From Endozoicomonas sp. G2_2 (GTDB taxonomy: Bacteria; Pseudomonadota; Gammaproteobacteria; Nevskiales; Salinisphaeraceae): DNA of 64,000 nt. A program made the position numbers and the translations under genes. The notes under the pieces are model-generated. The model was not told where the DNA came from. It ran no database searches and worked only from the letters and a program-made list of their open reading frames with translations. The stretch lies in contig NZ_JAGHQU010000017.1 in assembly GCF_017744135.1 (NCBI RefSeq), positions 1 to 64,000 on the forward strand. The letters are read 5' to 3'. This document shows, one piece after another, positions 22,172 to 32,465 of this stretch; the first letter of the stretch is position 1, and each line of letters starts with the position of its first letter.

Positions 22172-23503
22172 TCACCCCTCCTTAACGAATACCGCCATCG
22201 ACTCGACGTGTGCCGTATGCGGGAACATGTCCATCACGCCGGCGTGGGTCAATCGGTAGCCGTACTGACCCACCAGTTCGCCGGCGTCGCGCGCGAGCGT
22301 GGCCGGGTGGCAGGAACAGTAGACAATGCGCTCGGCCCCGGTCGCGGCAATGGCGCCGAGCATCTCGGCTGCACCGGAACGTGGCGGATCGATCAGCACG
22401 CGATCGACCTTTTCATGCATCCACGGCGCGTCGGCAGGCGGCTCGAACAGGTTGGCCACATGCGCCTCGATGTTGTCGGCGCCGTTGCGGCGCGCATTGT
22501 CTCGCGCGCGCTCGACGAGCCCGTTCTCGCCCTCGACCGTCACCACTCGCTGCGCCTTGCGTGCCAGCGGCACCGAGAAATTGCCCAGCCCCGAGAACAA
22601 CTCGAGCACGCGGTGGTGGCCCTGCACGTCGAGCAGCTCGATCGCCTGATCGATCATCCGGGCATTGATGCCGGCATGGATCTGGACGAAGTCGTTGGGC
22701 TTGAAATACAGCCGCGCATTCCAGGCCGGCAGATCGTAGTAGAGCGCCGGCGCGTCGTCGTCGAGCGGCGCAATCGTGTCTTCGTTGCCCGGCTGCAGGT
22801 AGATCGAGAAATCGAAACGCGCGCCGAAAGCATGCAGGCGTTCGCGATCGGCGGCCGTGGGTTCGTCCAGCACGCGAAAGACGAGCGCGACGGCGTTGTC
22901 GGCTGCCGCGACCTCGATTTGCGGCAGCCGCTCGCGAATGGACAGGCCGTCGATGAGTTCCGCGAGATCGGCGAGCCTCGTGCCGACCGATTCGACCAGC
23001 ACCTCGCAGCGATCGAGCAAGGCGATGAACGGCGCGCCGCGTTCGCGAAAACCCACCAGCGTACCGCCCTTCTTGGGCACATACTTCACGCCCAGGCGCG
23101 CGCGCCGGCGATAGCCCCAGCGCGCATCCACCAGCGGCGCCAGAACCGTGTCCGGTGTGACCTTGCCGACGCGTTCGAGCGCGTCCAGCAACTGCTGCTG
23201 CTTGAACTCGAGCTGGGCGTGCTCGCCCGCATGCTGCAGCGCGCAGCCGCCACACACACCGAAATGCGCGCAGCGCGGGGTCACGCGCTTGTCGGAAGCG
23301 GAAAACAGCGTCTCGAGGCTGGCTTCCTCGTAACTCTTCTTGCGCTTGGTCGGCCGGTAAAGGGCACGCTCACCGGGCAGCGTATCGGCCACGAAAACCG
23401 CCTTGCCGTCGACATGCCCCACGCCACGCGCATTGCTCGCGAGGTCGGCGATGTCGACTACCCCTCGTTCGGCCGGCTTGCGCCGGCGCTGGCGACGACT
23501 CAT
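22172..23503 (-). CDS. rlmD: 23S rRNA (uracil-1939-C5)-methyltransferase
   Basis: A 443-residue SAM-dependent methyltransferase. It has an N-terminal TRAM domain (residues about 12-65), an iron-sulfur cluster motif CAHFGVCGGCALQH (residues about 77-90), and the catalytic domain with LELFSGLGNFSVPLA for SAM binding, DPPRSG, and the catalytic cysteine in IVYCSCHPATLARD. The length and cluster match RlmD rather than RlmC. It is at the head of the CYTH-L,D-transpeptidase-nagZ run. Confidence 0.94.
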   Translation of the reverse strand: MSRRQRRRKPAERGVVDIADLASNARGVGHVDGKAVFVADTLPGERALYRPTKRKKSYEEASLETLFSASDKRVTPRCAHFGVCGGCALQHAGEHAQLEFKQQQLLDALERVGKVTPDTVLAPLVDARWGYRRRARLGVKYVPKKGGTLVGFRERGAPFIALLDRCEVLVESVGTRLADLAELIDGLSIRERLPQIEVAAADNAVALVFRVLDEPTAADRERLHAFGARFDFSIYLQPGNEDTIAPLDDDAPALYYDLPAWNARLYFKPNDFVQIHAGINARMIDQAIELLDVQGHHRVLELFSGLGNFSVPLARKAQRVVTVEGENGLVERARDNARRNGADNIEAHVANLFEPPADAPWMHEKVDRVLIDPPRSGAAEMLGAIAATGAERIVYCSCHPATLARDAGELVGQYGYRLTHAGVMDMFPHTAHVESMAVFVKEG

Positions 23504-23549
23504 GCGCGTCGGTTCCGCCGCGCGTGCGCTGAATGCATCGAAAAACGGC

Positions 23550-24470
23550 TCACGGCTTGTCGTACACCCCGGTCGACAGATAGCGATCGCCGCGATCGCA
23601 GATGATCATGGCGATGGTCGCATTCTCGACTTCCTGGCCGAGCGTGAGCGCGGAGAACACGCTGCCGCCCGACGACGGGCCCGCGAAGATGCCTTCTTCT
23701 CGCGCGAGGCGCTTCATCGCCGTCTCCGCGTCGTGCTGTTCGACGTCGATCACGCGGTCGACACGCTCCGGTTCGAAGATTTTCGGCAGATATTCCTCGG
23801 GCCAGCGACGGATGCCCGGAATCTTGGATTCACCCGCCGGCTGTACGCCGATGATCTGAATATCCGGATTCATTTCCTTGAGATAGCGCGAGCAGCCCAT
23901 GATCGTGCCCGTCGTACCCATGGTGGCCACGAAATGGGTGATCTCGCCGTTCGTCGCGTTCCAGATTTCCGGGCCGGTGGTTTCGTAATGGGCCCGCGGA
24001 TTGTCCGGATTGGCGAACTGATCGAGCACCACGCCCTTGCCGTCGCGGTGCATCTCGGCGGCTAGATCGCGCGCGCCTTCCATGCCTTCGGCCTCGGACA
24101 CCGAAATGATCTCGGCGCCGTAGGCCCGCATCGAGGCGCGGCGCTCCTCGCTCATGTTCTCGGGCATGATCAACACCATGCGATAGCCCTGCATGGCCGC
24201 CACCATGGCCAGCGCGATACCGGTGTTGCCCGAGGTGGCTTCGATGAGCGTATCGCCCGGCTTGATCTCGCCGCGCTCGGCGGCGCGCCGGATCATGCTG
24301 TAGGCGGGTCGATCCTTGACTGAACCGGCCGGATTGTCGCCCTCGAGCTTGGCGAGCAGCGTATTCGAGGCATGCACCGAATAGCTGTCCGGCAGACGTT
24401 GCAGGCGCGTGAGCGCGCTGTTGCCGACAAAATGGTCGAGGGTGGGATACGCGTTGTGCTTGCTGTTCAT
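23550..24470 (-). CDS. cysM: Cysteine synthase B (O-acetylserine/S-sulfocysteine synthase)
   Basis: A PLP enzyme of 306 residues that makes cysteine from O-acetylserine and sulfide or thiosulfate. The PLP lysine lies in NPAGSVKDRPAYSM (near residue 51), the substrate loop is EATSGNTGIALA, and the phosphate-binding loop is ATMGTTGTIMGCSRYLKE. The shorter length and KDRPAYSMI context match CysM rather than CysK. It is transcribed leftward and stands alone between rlmD and pdxJ. Confidence 0.92.
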   Translation of the reverse strand: MNSKHNAYPTLDHFVGNSALTRLQRLPDSYSVHASNTLLAKLEGDNPAGSVKDRPAYSMIRRAAERGEIKPGDTLIEATSGNTGIALAMVAAMQGYRMVLIMPENMSEERRASMRAYGAEIISVSEAEGMEGARDLAAEMHRDGKGVVLDQFANPDNPRAHYETTGPEIWNATNGEITHFVATMGTTGTIMGCSRYLKEMNPDIQIIGVQPAGESKIPGIRRWPEEYLPKIFEPERVDRVIDVEQHDAETAMKRLAREEGIFAGPSSGGSVFSALTLGQEVENATIAMIICDRGDRYLSTGVYDKP

Positions 24471-24548
24471 TGGCGAAGTCTAGCAGTGCAGGCCTTGGCA
24501 GGTTAATGCCGTATAGCAGGTATGCGCCGGGCCGAAACCACGGGCCTT

Positions 24549-25313
24549 TCAGCGCAGGGCGCGGCGCCCGGCGTCCATCGCGGAACGCATCTCGCGCACC
24601 GCCTCGGCGAGACCGACAAACACTGCATCCGCGATCAGCGCGTGGCCGATGTTGAGCTCGACGATGGGCTCGATGGCGGCGATGGCGCCGACGTTATCGG
24701 TGGTCAGCCCGTGGCCGGCATGAACCTCGATACCCAGATCGCGTGCCTGCAGCGCGGCATCCGCGATTCGCTTGCGCTGGGTTTCGCGTTCGGCGTCGTC
24801 TGCCGCGTCCGCGTAGGCCCCCGTGTGCAGTTCGATCACGCGCGCGCCGGCTTCGGCCGCCGCGTCGATCTGGCGGGCATCGGGATCGATGAACAGCGCG
24901 GCATGAATCCCCGCCCCGTGGAGACGTGTCAGCGCATCGCGCACGGCCTCGATCTGGCCGACGATATCGAGCCCGCCTTCAGTGGTCAGCTCTTCCCGGC
25001 GTTCGGGCACCAGGCAGGCATCGCGCGGCTTGAGGCGGTCCGCGATGTCCAGCATCTCGGGGGTGAGTGCCATCTCGAGATTGACGGGCACGTCACCGGC
25101 GCCCGTCAGCGTTTCGACATCGGCGTCCTGAATATGGCGACGGTCCTCGCGCAGGTGCACGGTGATGCTGTCTGCCCCTGCGGCCATCGCCGCACGCGCG
25201 GCCTCTGCCACGTCGGGATAGCGCGTGCCACGGGCTTCGCGCAGCGTGGCGACGTGGTCCACGTTCACCCCGAGACGCAGCGGCGCGTGGCCCGTGTTGT
25301 TGTCGTTCGTCAT
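24549..25313 (-). CDS. pdxJ: Pyridoxine 5'-phosphate synthase
   Basis: Condenses 1-deoxyxylulose 5-phosphate with 3-amino-2-oxopropyl phosphate to give pyridoxine 5'-phosphate. The 254-residue TIM-barrel protein opens with [17 protein letters not shown] and has [11 protein letters not shown], both diagnostic, and [12 protein letters not shown] near the end. Its ATG overlaps the recO stop (ATGA), the usual recO-pdxJ arrangement in gammaproteobacteria. Confidence 0.96.
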   Translation of the reverse strand: MTNDNNTGHAPLRLGVNVDHVATLREARGTRYPDVAEAARAAMAAGADSITVHLREDRRHIQDADVETLTGAGDVPVNLEMALTPEMLDIADRLKPRDACLVPERREELTTEGGLDIVGQIEAVRDALTRLHGAGIHAALFIDPDARQIDAAAEAGARVIELHTGAYADAADDAERETQRKRIADAALQARDLGIEVHAGHGLTTDNVGAIAAIEPIVELNIGHALIADAVFVGLAEAVREMRSAMDAGRRALR

Positions 25314-26071
25314 CGTTGATCTCCGGAAGAAGCGGTATCGGCACGCGTCGCGTGCGACGCCTTGAATGCCTGCATTGCTTTGAGCGTTTCCACCGATTTC
25401 AAGGGCCGACCACCCAGATGGGGCGCAATCGCAGCCTGCATGAGCGCGCGTGCATCGTGCACCGCCGCGCGGTTCGGAAAACGCCCTTCGAGCAGGCCCA
25501 CGAGCGCGGCGCCGGATACCTGAAGCGCATCGCCCTCGCGAACGCTGTGGCCGCGCCGCAGGCCGCGCTCCGTGTCGTAGATATAGTCGCCATCGGCGCG
25601 TACCGTCTCGCCGCTGTCGCTGGTCGCGTCCAGCGGCACGCCGTAACCCAGCTCGTCGAGCAGGTCGCGTTCGAAGAAGCGCAGTGCCACGACGGCCGGC
25701 GCACCCTCGGCCAGCGCGGCGAGCAATGCCGCAAGACTGTCGTGGATCGCGGGGTGGGGATCATCGCGTGCAGTGAGGCGCAGAACCAGCTCGCACGCGT
25801 AGAAGCCGGCCATGAGCGCATTGCCCGTCAGCGCGTGGGCGCGGATCGTGTCCACGTCGGTCAGCGTGTAGAGTTCACCCCGGCCCGACCAGGACAGCTG
25901 CAGTGCTGCCAGCGGTTCGAGCACTCCGCGCCAGCGCGATTTCGGCCGCCGCGCGCCCTTGGCAACGAGCCCGATACGGCCATGCTCGCGCGAGAATGCC
26001 TCGATGAGAAAGCTCGTATCGCGCCAGGCGCGTCGATGCAGGATGATCGTCGGCGACAGTTCGACCCGCAT
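25310..26071 (-). CDS. recO: DNA repair protein RecO
   Basis: A 253-residue recombination mediator that helps load RecA on SSB-coated gaps. The N-terminal OB fold (residues about 1-80) includes [24 protein letters not shown] and [10 protein letters not shown]; a helical C-terminal domain follows with YGVPLD and [17 protein letters not shown]. It lies between era (26 bases upstream) and pdxJ (overlap of four bases), which is the standard context. Confidence 0.93.
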   Translation of the reverse strand: MRVELSPTIILHRRAWRDTSFLIEAFSREHGRIGLVAKGARRPKSRWRGVLEPLAALQLSWSGRGELYTLTDVDTIRAHALTGNALMAGFYACELVLRLTARDDPHPAIHDSLAALLAALAEGAPAVVALRFFERDLLDELGYGVPLDATSDSGETVRADGDYIYDTERGLRRGHSVREGDALQVSGAALVGLLEGRFPNRAAVHDARALMQAAIAPHLGGRPLKSVETLKAMQAFKASHATRADTASSGDQR

Positions 26072-26097
26072 AGCCCTGTCCTGCGCTCAGCCCGGGT

Positions 26098-26991
26098 CTA
26101 GTGACCGAGATCGCGCACGCTGGCTTCGCTGTCGATCCAGTTCTCGCGCACCTTCACCCACAGCCGAAGATCGACGCGGTGCTCCAGGCGGTCGACGAGA
26201 TCCAGACGCGCGGCGCGGCCAATCTTCTTGAGCATCGCCCCGCCCTTGCCGATCACCATCGCCTTGTGGTTTTCGCGCGACACCCAGATACAGGCATGGA
26301 TCTCGATCTGTTCCGCGCCCTGCTCGAAACGCTCGATCTCGACAGCCGCCGAGTACGGCAGCTCCTGCTGCATGTGCATCGTCAACTTCTCGCGCACCGT
26401 TTCGGCGGCAATGAAACGCAGATTCCGATCCGTATACTCGTCTTCGGGGAACAGATACGGCCCTTCGGGCATGCGCGACGCGCATTCGGCCACGATGGCG
26501 TCCAGATTCTTCTGTTTCTGCGCAGACACCGGCGCGACAAAAGCGAACTCACGGCGCGCGTTCATCTGCTCGATGAACGGCAGCAGCTCGGTCTTGTCCG
26601 GCACGCGATCGACCTTGTTGATGACGAGCCCCACGGGCGTGCGCAGCGACGCGAGGCGCGCCAGTGCAGCGGCATCTTCGGCGCGCCACTGGCCGGCTTC
26701 GACCACGAACAGCACCACATCGATACCCGCCAGGCTGGATATCGCGGTTTCGTTGAGCACGCGGTTGAGCGCGCTGCGCTGTCCCGTATGCAGGCCCGGC
26801 GTATCCACGAGCGCGATCTGCAGGCCGGGCTGTGTCAGCACGCCGACGATCCGATGCCGCGTGGTCTGCGGTTTCGGCGTGACAATGCTGACCTTCTCGC
26901 CCACGAGCGCATTCACCAGCGTGGACTTGCCGACATTCGGCCGGCCCACGAGGGCAACCATGCCGCTTCGGGTTGTCGGTTCGTCGCTCAT
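26098..26991 (-). CDS. era: GTPase Era
   Basis: An essential 297-residue GTPase that binds the 3' end of 16S rRNA and assists 30S assembly. G1 is GRPNVGKST, G3 is DTPG, G4 is NKVD, and the C-terminal KH domain contains VIGKGGAMLKKIG. The frame extends upstream inside rnc, but the ATG at 26991 (MSDEPTTRSGMVALVGRPN) is the proper start and overlaps the rnc stop by four bases. Confidence 0.96.
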   Translation of the reverse strand: MSDEPTTRSGMVALVGRPNVGKSTLVNALVGEKVSIVTPKPQTTRHRIVGVLTQPGLQIALVDTPGLHTGQRSALNRVLNETAISSLAGIDVVLFVVEAGQWRAEDAAALARLASLRTPVGLVINKVDRVPDKTELLPFIEQMNARREFAFVAPVSAQKQKNLDAIVAECASRMPEGPYLFPEDEYTDRNLRFIAAETVREKLTMHMQQELPYSAAVEIERFEQGAEQIEIHACIWVSRENHKAMVIGKGGAMLKKIGRAARLDLVDRLEHRVDLRLWVKVRENWIDSEASVRDLGH

Positions 26992-27728
26992 TGCGGGGCG
27001 TCCTTGATAACTGCGGTGTCCGTGTCTGTGGCGTCGTCGTCGAGCATCTCGAGCATGCGCCGCGCGGCATCCTGTTCGGCCTTGCGACGTCCGCCGCCCT
27101 CGCCTTCCACGGCCAAGCCCGTGTCGGCGAGTACGCAACGCGACACGAAATGCTGGCAGTGGTCCGCGCCGGTCACGCGCACCAGTTCGTATTCGGGGCG
27201 ATTGCGTGCGCGTGCCTGCAGCCATTCCTGCAGTCGCGTTTTGGCGTCTTTGAGGCTCGCCGCGCTCGGCAGGTTGGCCAGACGCTCGGCGTAGAGATGG
27301 GCGATCACACCACGCGCCGCGTCGAAGCCACCCTCCTGAAATATCGCGCCCAGCAGCGCCTCGACGCCGTCGGCAAGTATCGAAGCGCGTCTGCGGCTGC
27401 CGTTGCGCAGCTCTCCGGGGCCCAGCACGATCGCCTGGCCGAGTTCGATCTCGTCGGCGATTTGCGCAAGCGTGCGCTCACGCACGAGTGCCGCGCGCAG
27501 CCGGGAGAGATCGCCCTCGGGCGCCTCCGGGCATTGCGCGAACAGCGCTGCCGCCACGACGAAGTTCAGTACCCCGTCGCCGAGAAATTCGAGACGCTCG
27601 TTGTGATCGGCCGCCGCGCTGCGATGGGTGAGTGCGCGATCGAGCAGCGACCGATCCTCGAAGACATAACCGAGCCGCGCTTCCAGCGTCGCGCGGGCGT
27701 GACTGCGGTTTTCGGCACTATCCGCCAT
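26988..27728 (-). CDS. rnc: Ribonuclease III
   Basis: A double-strand-specific endoribonuclease of 246 residues for rRNA and mRNA processing. The signature region is HNERLEFLGDGVLNF (residues about 41-55), with Gly where most enzymes have Ser (GDSVL). The metal-ligand helix LADGVEALLGAIFQEGG follows, and the C-terminal double-stranded RNA-binding domain starts near residue 155 with the A-GEGGGRRKAEQDAARRML motif. The ATG overlaps the end of the upstream DUF4845 gene, and the stop overlaps era. Confidence 0.95.
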   Translation of the reverse strand: MADSAENRSHARATLEARLGYVFEDRSLLDRALTHRSAAADHNERLEFLGDGVLNFVVAAALFAQCPEAPEGDLSRLRAALVRERTLAQIADEIELGQAIVLGPGELRNGSRRRASILADGVEALLGAIFQEGGFDAARGVIAHLYAERLANLPSAASLKDAKTRLQEWLQARARNRPEYELVRVTGADHCQHFVSRCVLADTGLAVEGEGGGRRKAEQDAARRMLEMLDDDATDTDTAVIKDAPQ

Positions 27729-28152
27729 CGGTCCCCGTCAGCGGTGCGCTCTCTTCGAAAGCATAGACCAGCGATACACCGAACATCAGCGGCCGACGCA
27801 CCTCGTAGGCGATGGACAGCTCGCGCCCGCCGCCGGCCACCCGGCTGACGGCCACATCACGCCCCTTGACGTTATCCACGTAGCCGGCATCGAAACGGCG
27901 CTGGATGGCGCTCTGGATCTGCGCGGCCGGCGCGGTCATGAGGTCCGGCTGCTCGCTCGCCCAGTCGATGGTCTCGCGAATATCGTAGGCGTTGAGATAG
28001 ACCGGCACGCTCTTGATGCCCACCAGCAGGAGCAGCCCGGCCGTGAACAGCACGTAGATGATTGACCACAGGGTCATGCCGCGCTGATAACGCATGGCGA
28101 TGACGGAACGCGGGTTGCCTCGGCTTTCGGACATGGTCGTACTCGTGCTCAT
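27718..28152 (-). CDS. DUF4845 family membrane protein
   Basis: A protein of about 144 residues with a single transmembrane helix (LWSIIYVLFTAGLLLLVGI) following a short charged N-terminus and a small soluble domain. Proteins of this family are regularly encoded between lepB and rnc in gammaproteobacteria, as here, and the pilin-like start (RYQRGMTLWSI) is typical. The function is unknown. The start is uncertain: ATG codons at 28152 and 28134 both lack a clear ribosome-binding site. The end overlaps rnc by 11 bases. Confidence 0.8.
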   Translation of the reverse strand: MSTSTTMSESRGNPRSVIAMRYQRGMTLWSIIYVLFTAGLLLLVGIKSVPVYLNAYDIRETIDWASEQPDLMTAPAAQIQSAIQRRFDAGYVDNVKGRDVAVSRVAGGGRELSIAYEVRRPLMFGVSLVYAFEESAPLTGTDGG

Positions 28153-28156
28153 GTGA

Positions 28157-28936
28157 CTAGTGCAGGATATTGCCGATCCGGTCGAATCGCACGTCAAACT
28201 CGCCGAAATCGACGCTCATCCAGATCATGAAGGCCTTGCCGACCAGATTCTTCTCGGGCACAAAGCCCCAGACCCGCGAATCCGCGCTATTGTCGCGATT
28301 GTCGCCCATAACGAAGTAATGGTCCTGCGGCACCGTCACGCTCACGTCGGGACCACGCCGGCCCTCGACCTGCAGGACCGGATGCTCGACACCGTCGGGC
28401 AGCGATTCCACGAACTCGCGCATGGTCGCGAACGTATCGGCGTCCGGGCCGTCGTAGACACCCAGATCCTCGAGTGCGACCGGGTCGCCATTGATGAACA
28501 GATGCTCGTCCGCGTAAGTGATCTGATCGCCCGGCATGCCGATCACGCGCTTGATGTAGTCCTTGGTCGGGTCCGGCGGATAGCGAAACACGACCACGTC
28601 GCCGCGCTCGGGTTCACCAAGATCGAGAAACTTGCTATGAAACACCGGCGCGCGCAGGCCGTAGCTGAACTTGTTGACCAGCACGAAATCACCGACCAGC
28701 AGCGTCGGCACCATCGATTTCGACGGAATCCGGAACGGCTCGAACACAAAGGCACGCAGCAACAGCACGGCGATAAGAACCGGGAAAAACGAACGCGCGA
28801 ATTCGATCACCGCGTTGGGCTGCGTGTCCGCGCCACGGCTGCGGCGCAGCACCAGCCGATCGACGAGCCAGACGAGACCCGTAACGAGCGTGGCGATGGC
28901 CAGCCATGCCTCGAAATCCATGTGGACGTTGTTCAT
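28157..28936 (-). CDS. lepB: Signal peptidase I
   Basis: Removes signal peptides from exported proteins at the periplasmic face of the inner membrane. The 259-residue protein has two N-terminal membrane segments (residues about 8-28 and 50-65), the catalytic serine in RIPSKSMVPTL, the catalytic lysine in YIKRVIGMPGD, and the C-terminal box GDNRDNSADSRVWGFV. It lies 20 bases downstream of lepA, the conserved lepA-lepB pair. Confidence 0.96.
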   Translation of the reverse strand: MNNVHMDFEAWLAIATLVTGLVWLVDRLVLRRSRGADTQPNAVIEFARSFFPVLIAVLLLRAFVFEPFRIPSKSMVPTLLVGDFVLVNKFSYGLRAPVFHSKFLDLGEPERGDVVVFRYPPDPTKDYIKRVIGMPGDQITYADEHLFINGDPVALEDLGVYDGPDADTFATMREFVESLPDGVEHPVLQVEGRRGPDVSVTVPQDHYFVMGDNRDNSADSRVWGFVPEKNLVGKAFMIWMSVDFGEFDVRFDRIGNILH

Positions 28937-28956
28937 CGCCTACGCACTCCCGCGCG

Positions 28957-30756
28957 CTAATCGGAATCGTCGGTGGACAGCACCGCGAGAAAGGCTTCCT
29001 GGGGGATTTCCACGCTGCCGACCTGCTTCATGCGCTTCTTGCCTTCCTTCTGTTTTTCCAACAGTTTGCGCTTGCGCGAGACGTCGCCGCCGTAGCATTT
29101 CGCGGTGACGTTCTTGCGCATCGCCTTCACCGTGGAGCGCGCGATGATGCGCGTGCCGATGGTCGCCTGGATGGCGACGTCGAACATCTGGCGCGGCACG
29201 ATCTTCTTGAGCTTCTCCACCAGCGCCTTGCCGCGCTCGTAGGACTTGTCGCGGTGCACGATATGCGCGAGCGCATCGACGGGGTCGCCGTTGATGAGCA
29301 CATCCAGGCGCACCAGCTGTGCGGCCTGGAAACGCGCGAAGTCGTACTCGAAGGACGCGAAGCCGCGCGAGACCGATTTCAGCCGATCGAAGAAATCCAG
29401 CACCACTTCCGACAGCGGCAACTCGAAGTTCATGGACACGGAATTGCCCATGTACTGCATGTCCTTCTGGACGCCGCGCTTTTCCATGCACAGCTGCAGA
29501 ACCGGGCCGACGAACTCCTGCGGCATCAGGATGCTGGCGTGGATGATCGGCTCGCGGATTTCCTCGATCTCGCCCACGCTGGGCAGCGACTGCGGGTTGC
29601 TGATCGCATGCACCTCGCCGGAGGTGGTCAGTACTTCGTAGACCACGGTGGGCGCGGTTGTGATCAGGTCCAGGCCGTACTCGCGCTCGAGACGTTCCTG
29701 CACGATCTCCATGTGCAGCATGCCGAGAAAGCCGATCCGGAACCCGAAACCGAGCGCGGCAGAGGTTTCCGGCTCGTAGTTGAGCGAGGAATCGTTCAGA
29801 CGCAGCTTGGATAGCGCGTCGCGAAAATCCTCGTACTGATCGGAATCCACGGTGAACACGCCGGCGAAAACGCGTGGCTGGACCTGCTTGAAGCCGGGCA
29901 CGCGTTCGGCACAGGGCGCGTGGGCATGGGTGAGCGTGTCGCCCACGGGGGCGCCGTCGATATCCTTGATGCCGGCGATCACGTAGCCGACCTCGCCCAC
30001 CTCGAGCGCGTCGAGCGGCTTCTTCTTGGGCGTAAAGATGCCGACATCATCGACCTGATATTCGCGCGCGGTGGACATCACCTTCATGCGATCGCCCTTG
30101 GCAAGCCGGCCGTTGCGAATACGCACGAGCGACACCACGCCCAGGTAGTTGTCGAACCACGAATCCACGATAAGCGCCTGCAGCGGCGCCTGCGGATCGC
30201 CCTCGGGTGGCGGAATCCGGCGAATGATGGCTTCCAGCACGTCGGTAATACCGTCGCCGGACTTGGCCGAACACAGCAGCCGGTCGGTGGCGTCGATACC
30301 GATGACGTCCTCGATCTGCTGCGCGACCCGGTCCGGATCGGCCGCCGGCAGATCGATCTTGTTCAATACCGGCAGGACTTCGAGATCCTGCTCGATGGCG
30401 GTATAGGTGTTGGCGACACTCTGCGCCTCGACACCCTGGGAGGCATCGACGACCAACAGCGCGCCTTCGCAGGCGAACAGCGACCGGGAGACTTCATAGG
30501 AAAAGTCGACATGCCCTGGCGTGTCAATGAAATTCAGGTGATAGGTCTCGCCGTCCGCAGCCTGGTAATCGAGGGTGACCGCCTGCGCCTTGATTGTGAT
30601 GCCGCGCTCACGTTCGAGATCCATCGAGTCGAGCACCTGCTCGGCCATTTCGCGTTCGGTCAGGCCCCGGCAAGCCTGGATGAAGCGATCCGCGAGCGTC
30701 GACTTGCCGTGGTCGATATGCGCGATGATGGAGAAATTGCGTATGCGTGATTGCAT
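28957..30756 (-). CDS. lepA: Elongation factor 4 (LepA)
   Basis: A 599-residue ribosome-bound GTPase related to EF-G, thought to act in translation initiation or back-translocation. G motifs are [17 protein letters not shown] and [10 protein letters not shown]; the LepA-specific C-terminal domain ends with [21 protein letters not shown]. The ATG at 30756 ([11 protein letters not shown]) was chosen over an in-frame codon 13 residues upstream because the family begins there. Only 38 bases separate the start from the mucD terminator, so its promoter must be very close or transcription reads through. Confidence 0.96.
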   Translation of the reverse strand: MQSRIRNFSIIAHIDHGKSTLADRFIQACRGLTEREMAEQVLDSMDLERERGITIKAQAVTLDYQAADGETYHLNFIDTPGHVDFSYEVSRSLFACEGALLVVDASQGVEAQSVANTYTAIEQDLEVLPVLNKIDLPAADPDRVAQQIEDVIGIDATDRLLCSAKSGDGITDVLEAIIRRIPPPEGDPQAPLQALIVDSWFDNYLGVVSLVRIRNGRLAKGDRMKVMSTAREYQVDDVGIFTPKKKPLDALEVGEVGYVIAGIKDIDGAPVGDTLTHAHAPCAERVPGFKQVQPRVFAGVFTVDSDQYEDFRDALSKLRLNDSSLNYEPETSAALGFGFRIGFLGMLHMEIVQERLEREYGLDLITTAPTVVYEVLTTSGEVHAISNPQSLPSVGEIEEIREPIIHASILMPQEFVGPVLQLCMEKRGVQKDMQYMGNSVSMNFELPLSEVVLDFFDRLKSVSRGFASFEYDFARFQAAQLVRLDVLINGDPVDALAHIVHRDKSYERGKALVEKLKKIVPRQMFDVAIQATIGTRIIARSTVKAMRKNVTAKCYGGDVSRKRKLLEKQKEGKKRMKQVGSVEIPQEAFLAVLSTDDSD

Positions 30757-30794
30757 CAGGACTTCGTTGCAGCGCGCGGTGGCGACATAAAACA

Positions 30795-30819
30795 ATCGCC
30801 CCGGCCGAACCGGGGCGAT
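30795..30819 (-). terminator. Rho-independent terminator of the rpoE-rseA-rseB-mucD operon
   Basis: A perfect 10-bp stem, ATCGCCCCGG at 30795-30804 and CCGGGGCGAT at 30810-30819, with a five-base loop. On the minus strand it is followed by TGTTTTATG. It lies 61 bases after the mucD stop and before lepA. Confidence 0.8.
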
Positions 30820-30880
30820 GCGATCGTTGCAGAGTATACGCCGTCGCGGCCCGGCGTTTCAGCCGCTGGCGACGCCGCGG

Positions 30881-32356
30881 TCAATCGCTGCCGGGGCGCA
30901 TGGCCAGATAAAGACGATTGCCCTCGCGCAAAACCAGCAGCGCGACCGGGCCCTTGGCGGCCTCGAGGGCGGCGCGTAGTGCCGCGGCATCCTCGACGTT
31001 CTTCGAGCCCACGGCAAGCACGACATCGCCGGGCTGCAATCCGGCCTGCGCGCCTGCGCCCTCGCCGACTTCGGTCACACGCACCCCGCCCTGCTCCAGT
31101 TCGAGTTCGCGGCGCTGCGCCGTATTCAGCGATTCGAGCGTCAGACCGTAGGGCTGGCGGGTCTTTTCCGCCGGCTGCTCGCCGGCGCCGCCGCGGGCAA
31201 GCAGATCCTTGGGCAGCTTTTCGATCTCCACATCGATCTGCTCGCGTTCGCCCTCGCGCAGAACGGTCACGGTCGCGCTACGGCCCGGCTCGACCGTGCC
31301 GACCAGCGGCGGCAGCGCGGCGGCCGAGTCGACCGGATGATCGTTGAACGACAGGATGACATCGCCCGCCTGCAAGCCGGCCGCCTGCGCCGGGCTGTCG
31401 GGCATGACCCGCGCGACCAGCGCGCCTTCCGGGCGCTTGAGCTTGAACGACTCCGCCAGTTCGCGATCCACGTCCTGAATCTGCACGCCGAGCCAGCCCC
31501 GGGTCACGCTGCCGTTGTCGCGCAGCTGGTTCGCCACATCCATGGCGATATCGATCGGAATCGCGAACGACACCCCCTGATAACCGCCCGTCTGGCTGTA
31601 AATCTGCGAGTTGATGCCGACCACTTCGCCCTTGAGGTTGAACAGCGGCCCGCCAGAGTTGCCCGGGTTGATCGCAACGTCGGTCTGCAGGAACGGCACG
31701 TACTGATCGCTGGCGAGACTGCGCTGCTTCGCCGATACGATGCCCGCGGTCACCGACGTCTCGAACCCGAACGGAGAACCGATGGCGACCACCCAGGAGC
31801 CGACCGGCAGCTTGTCCGGATCGCCGATACGGACGGTCGGCAGATCCTCGGCGTCCACCTTCAGCACCGCGAGATCGCTGTAGCTGTCCTGACCGACGAA
31901 CTCGGCAAGCAGCTGACGCCTGTCGTTGAGTTTGACCACGATCTGACCCGAATTCGTCACCACGTGACGATTGGTGAGAATGTAGCCGTCGGACGAAATG
32001 ATGAAGCCCGAACCCAGCGATGGATGCGGCGAACCACCCGGCCCACGCGGCATGGGCATCGGTGAACGCTCGTCGCCCGGCGCCTGGCCCTGGCCGTCCT
32101 CGAAGAAGCGCCGCAGCCACCCTTCGAGCGGGTTGTCGCTACCCGGGCCGGACTTGGACTCGTTTTCCTCGTCTTCCGCCGGCACCGCGCTGATATTCAC
32201 GACCGCGGGTGACGCCTGCTTCACGAGCCCCGTGAAATCGGGTAGCTGCCCGGCGCTGCTAACCGGCGCGGGTTCGTCGCCGCCGCAGCCGGCCAGCAGC
32301 AACAGCATGGCGAAAAGCAGGACGGTGAATTGCGCGGGACGGAAACAGGTATTCAT
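30881..32356 (-). CDS. mucD: DegP/MucD-type periplasmic serine protease, predicted lipoprotein
   Basis: An envelope protease and chaperone of 491 residues. The N-terminus has a signal with a lipobox, LLLLAGCGG, so the mature protein would be lipid-anchored; most MucD/DegP proteins are soluble. The trypsin-like domain shows the triad in NRHVV (His), YSDLAVL (Asp) and GNSGGP (Ser), followed by two PDZ domains (residues about 280-370 and 400-490). As last gene of the sigma-E operon it probably degrades misfolded envelope proteins and tempers the stress response. The start at 32356 is chosen because the signal peptide begins there. Confidence 0.94.
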   Translation of the reverse strand: MNTCFRPAQFTVLLFAMLLLLAGCGGDEPAPVSSAGQLPDFTGLVKQASPAVVNISAVPAEDEENESKSGPGSDNPLEGWLRRFFEDGQGQAPGDERSPMPMPRGPGGSPHPSLGSGFIISSDGYILTNRHVVTNSGQIVVKLNDRRQLLAEFVGQDSYSDLAVLKVDAEDLPTVRIGDPDKLPVGSWVVAIGSPFGFETSVTAGIVSAKQRSLASDQYVPFLQTDVAINPGNSGGPLFNLKGEVVGINSQIYSQTGGYQGVSFAIPIDIAMDVANQLRDNGSVTRGWLGVQIQDVDRELAESFKLKRPEGALVARVMPDSPAQAAGLQAGDVILSFNDHPVDSAAALPPLVGTVEPGRSATVTVLREGEREQIDVEIEKLPKDLLARGGAGEQPAEKTRQPYGLTLESLNTAQRRELELEQGGVRVTEVGEGAGAQAGLQPGDVVLAVGSKNVEDAAALRAALEAAKGPVALLVLREGNRLYLAMRPGSD

Positions 32357-32465
32357 GGCGACTCGCTCTTCGCTGGCGTGGCAAAACACGTCTTTTTGAT
32401 ATTCAAGGCCGGGCCGTCTGGCCGACATCGCCGCAACCCCGTACGCCGCTTTCGGCCGAGCGCGG

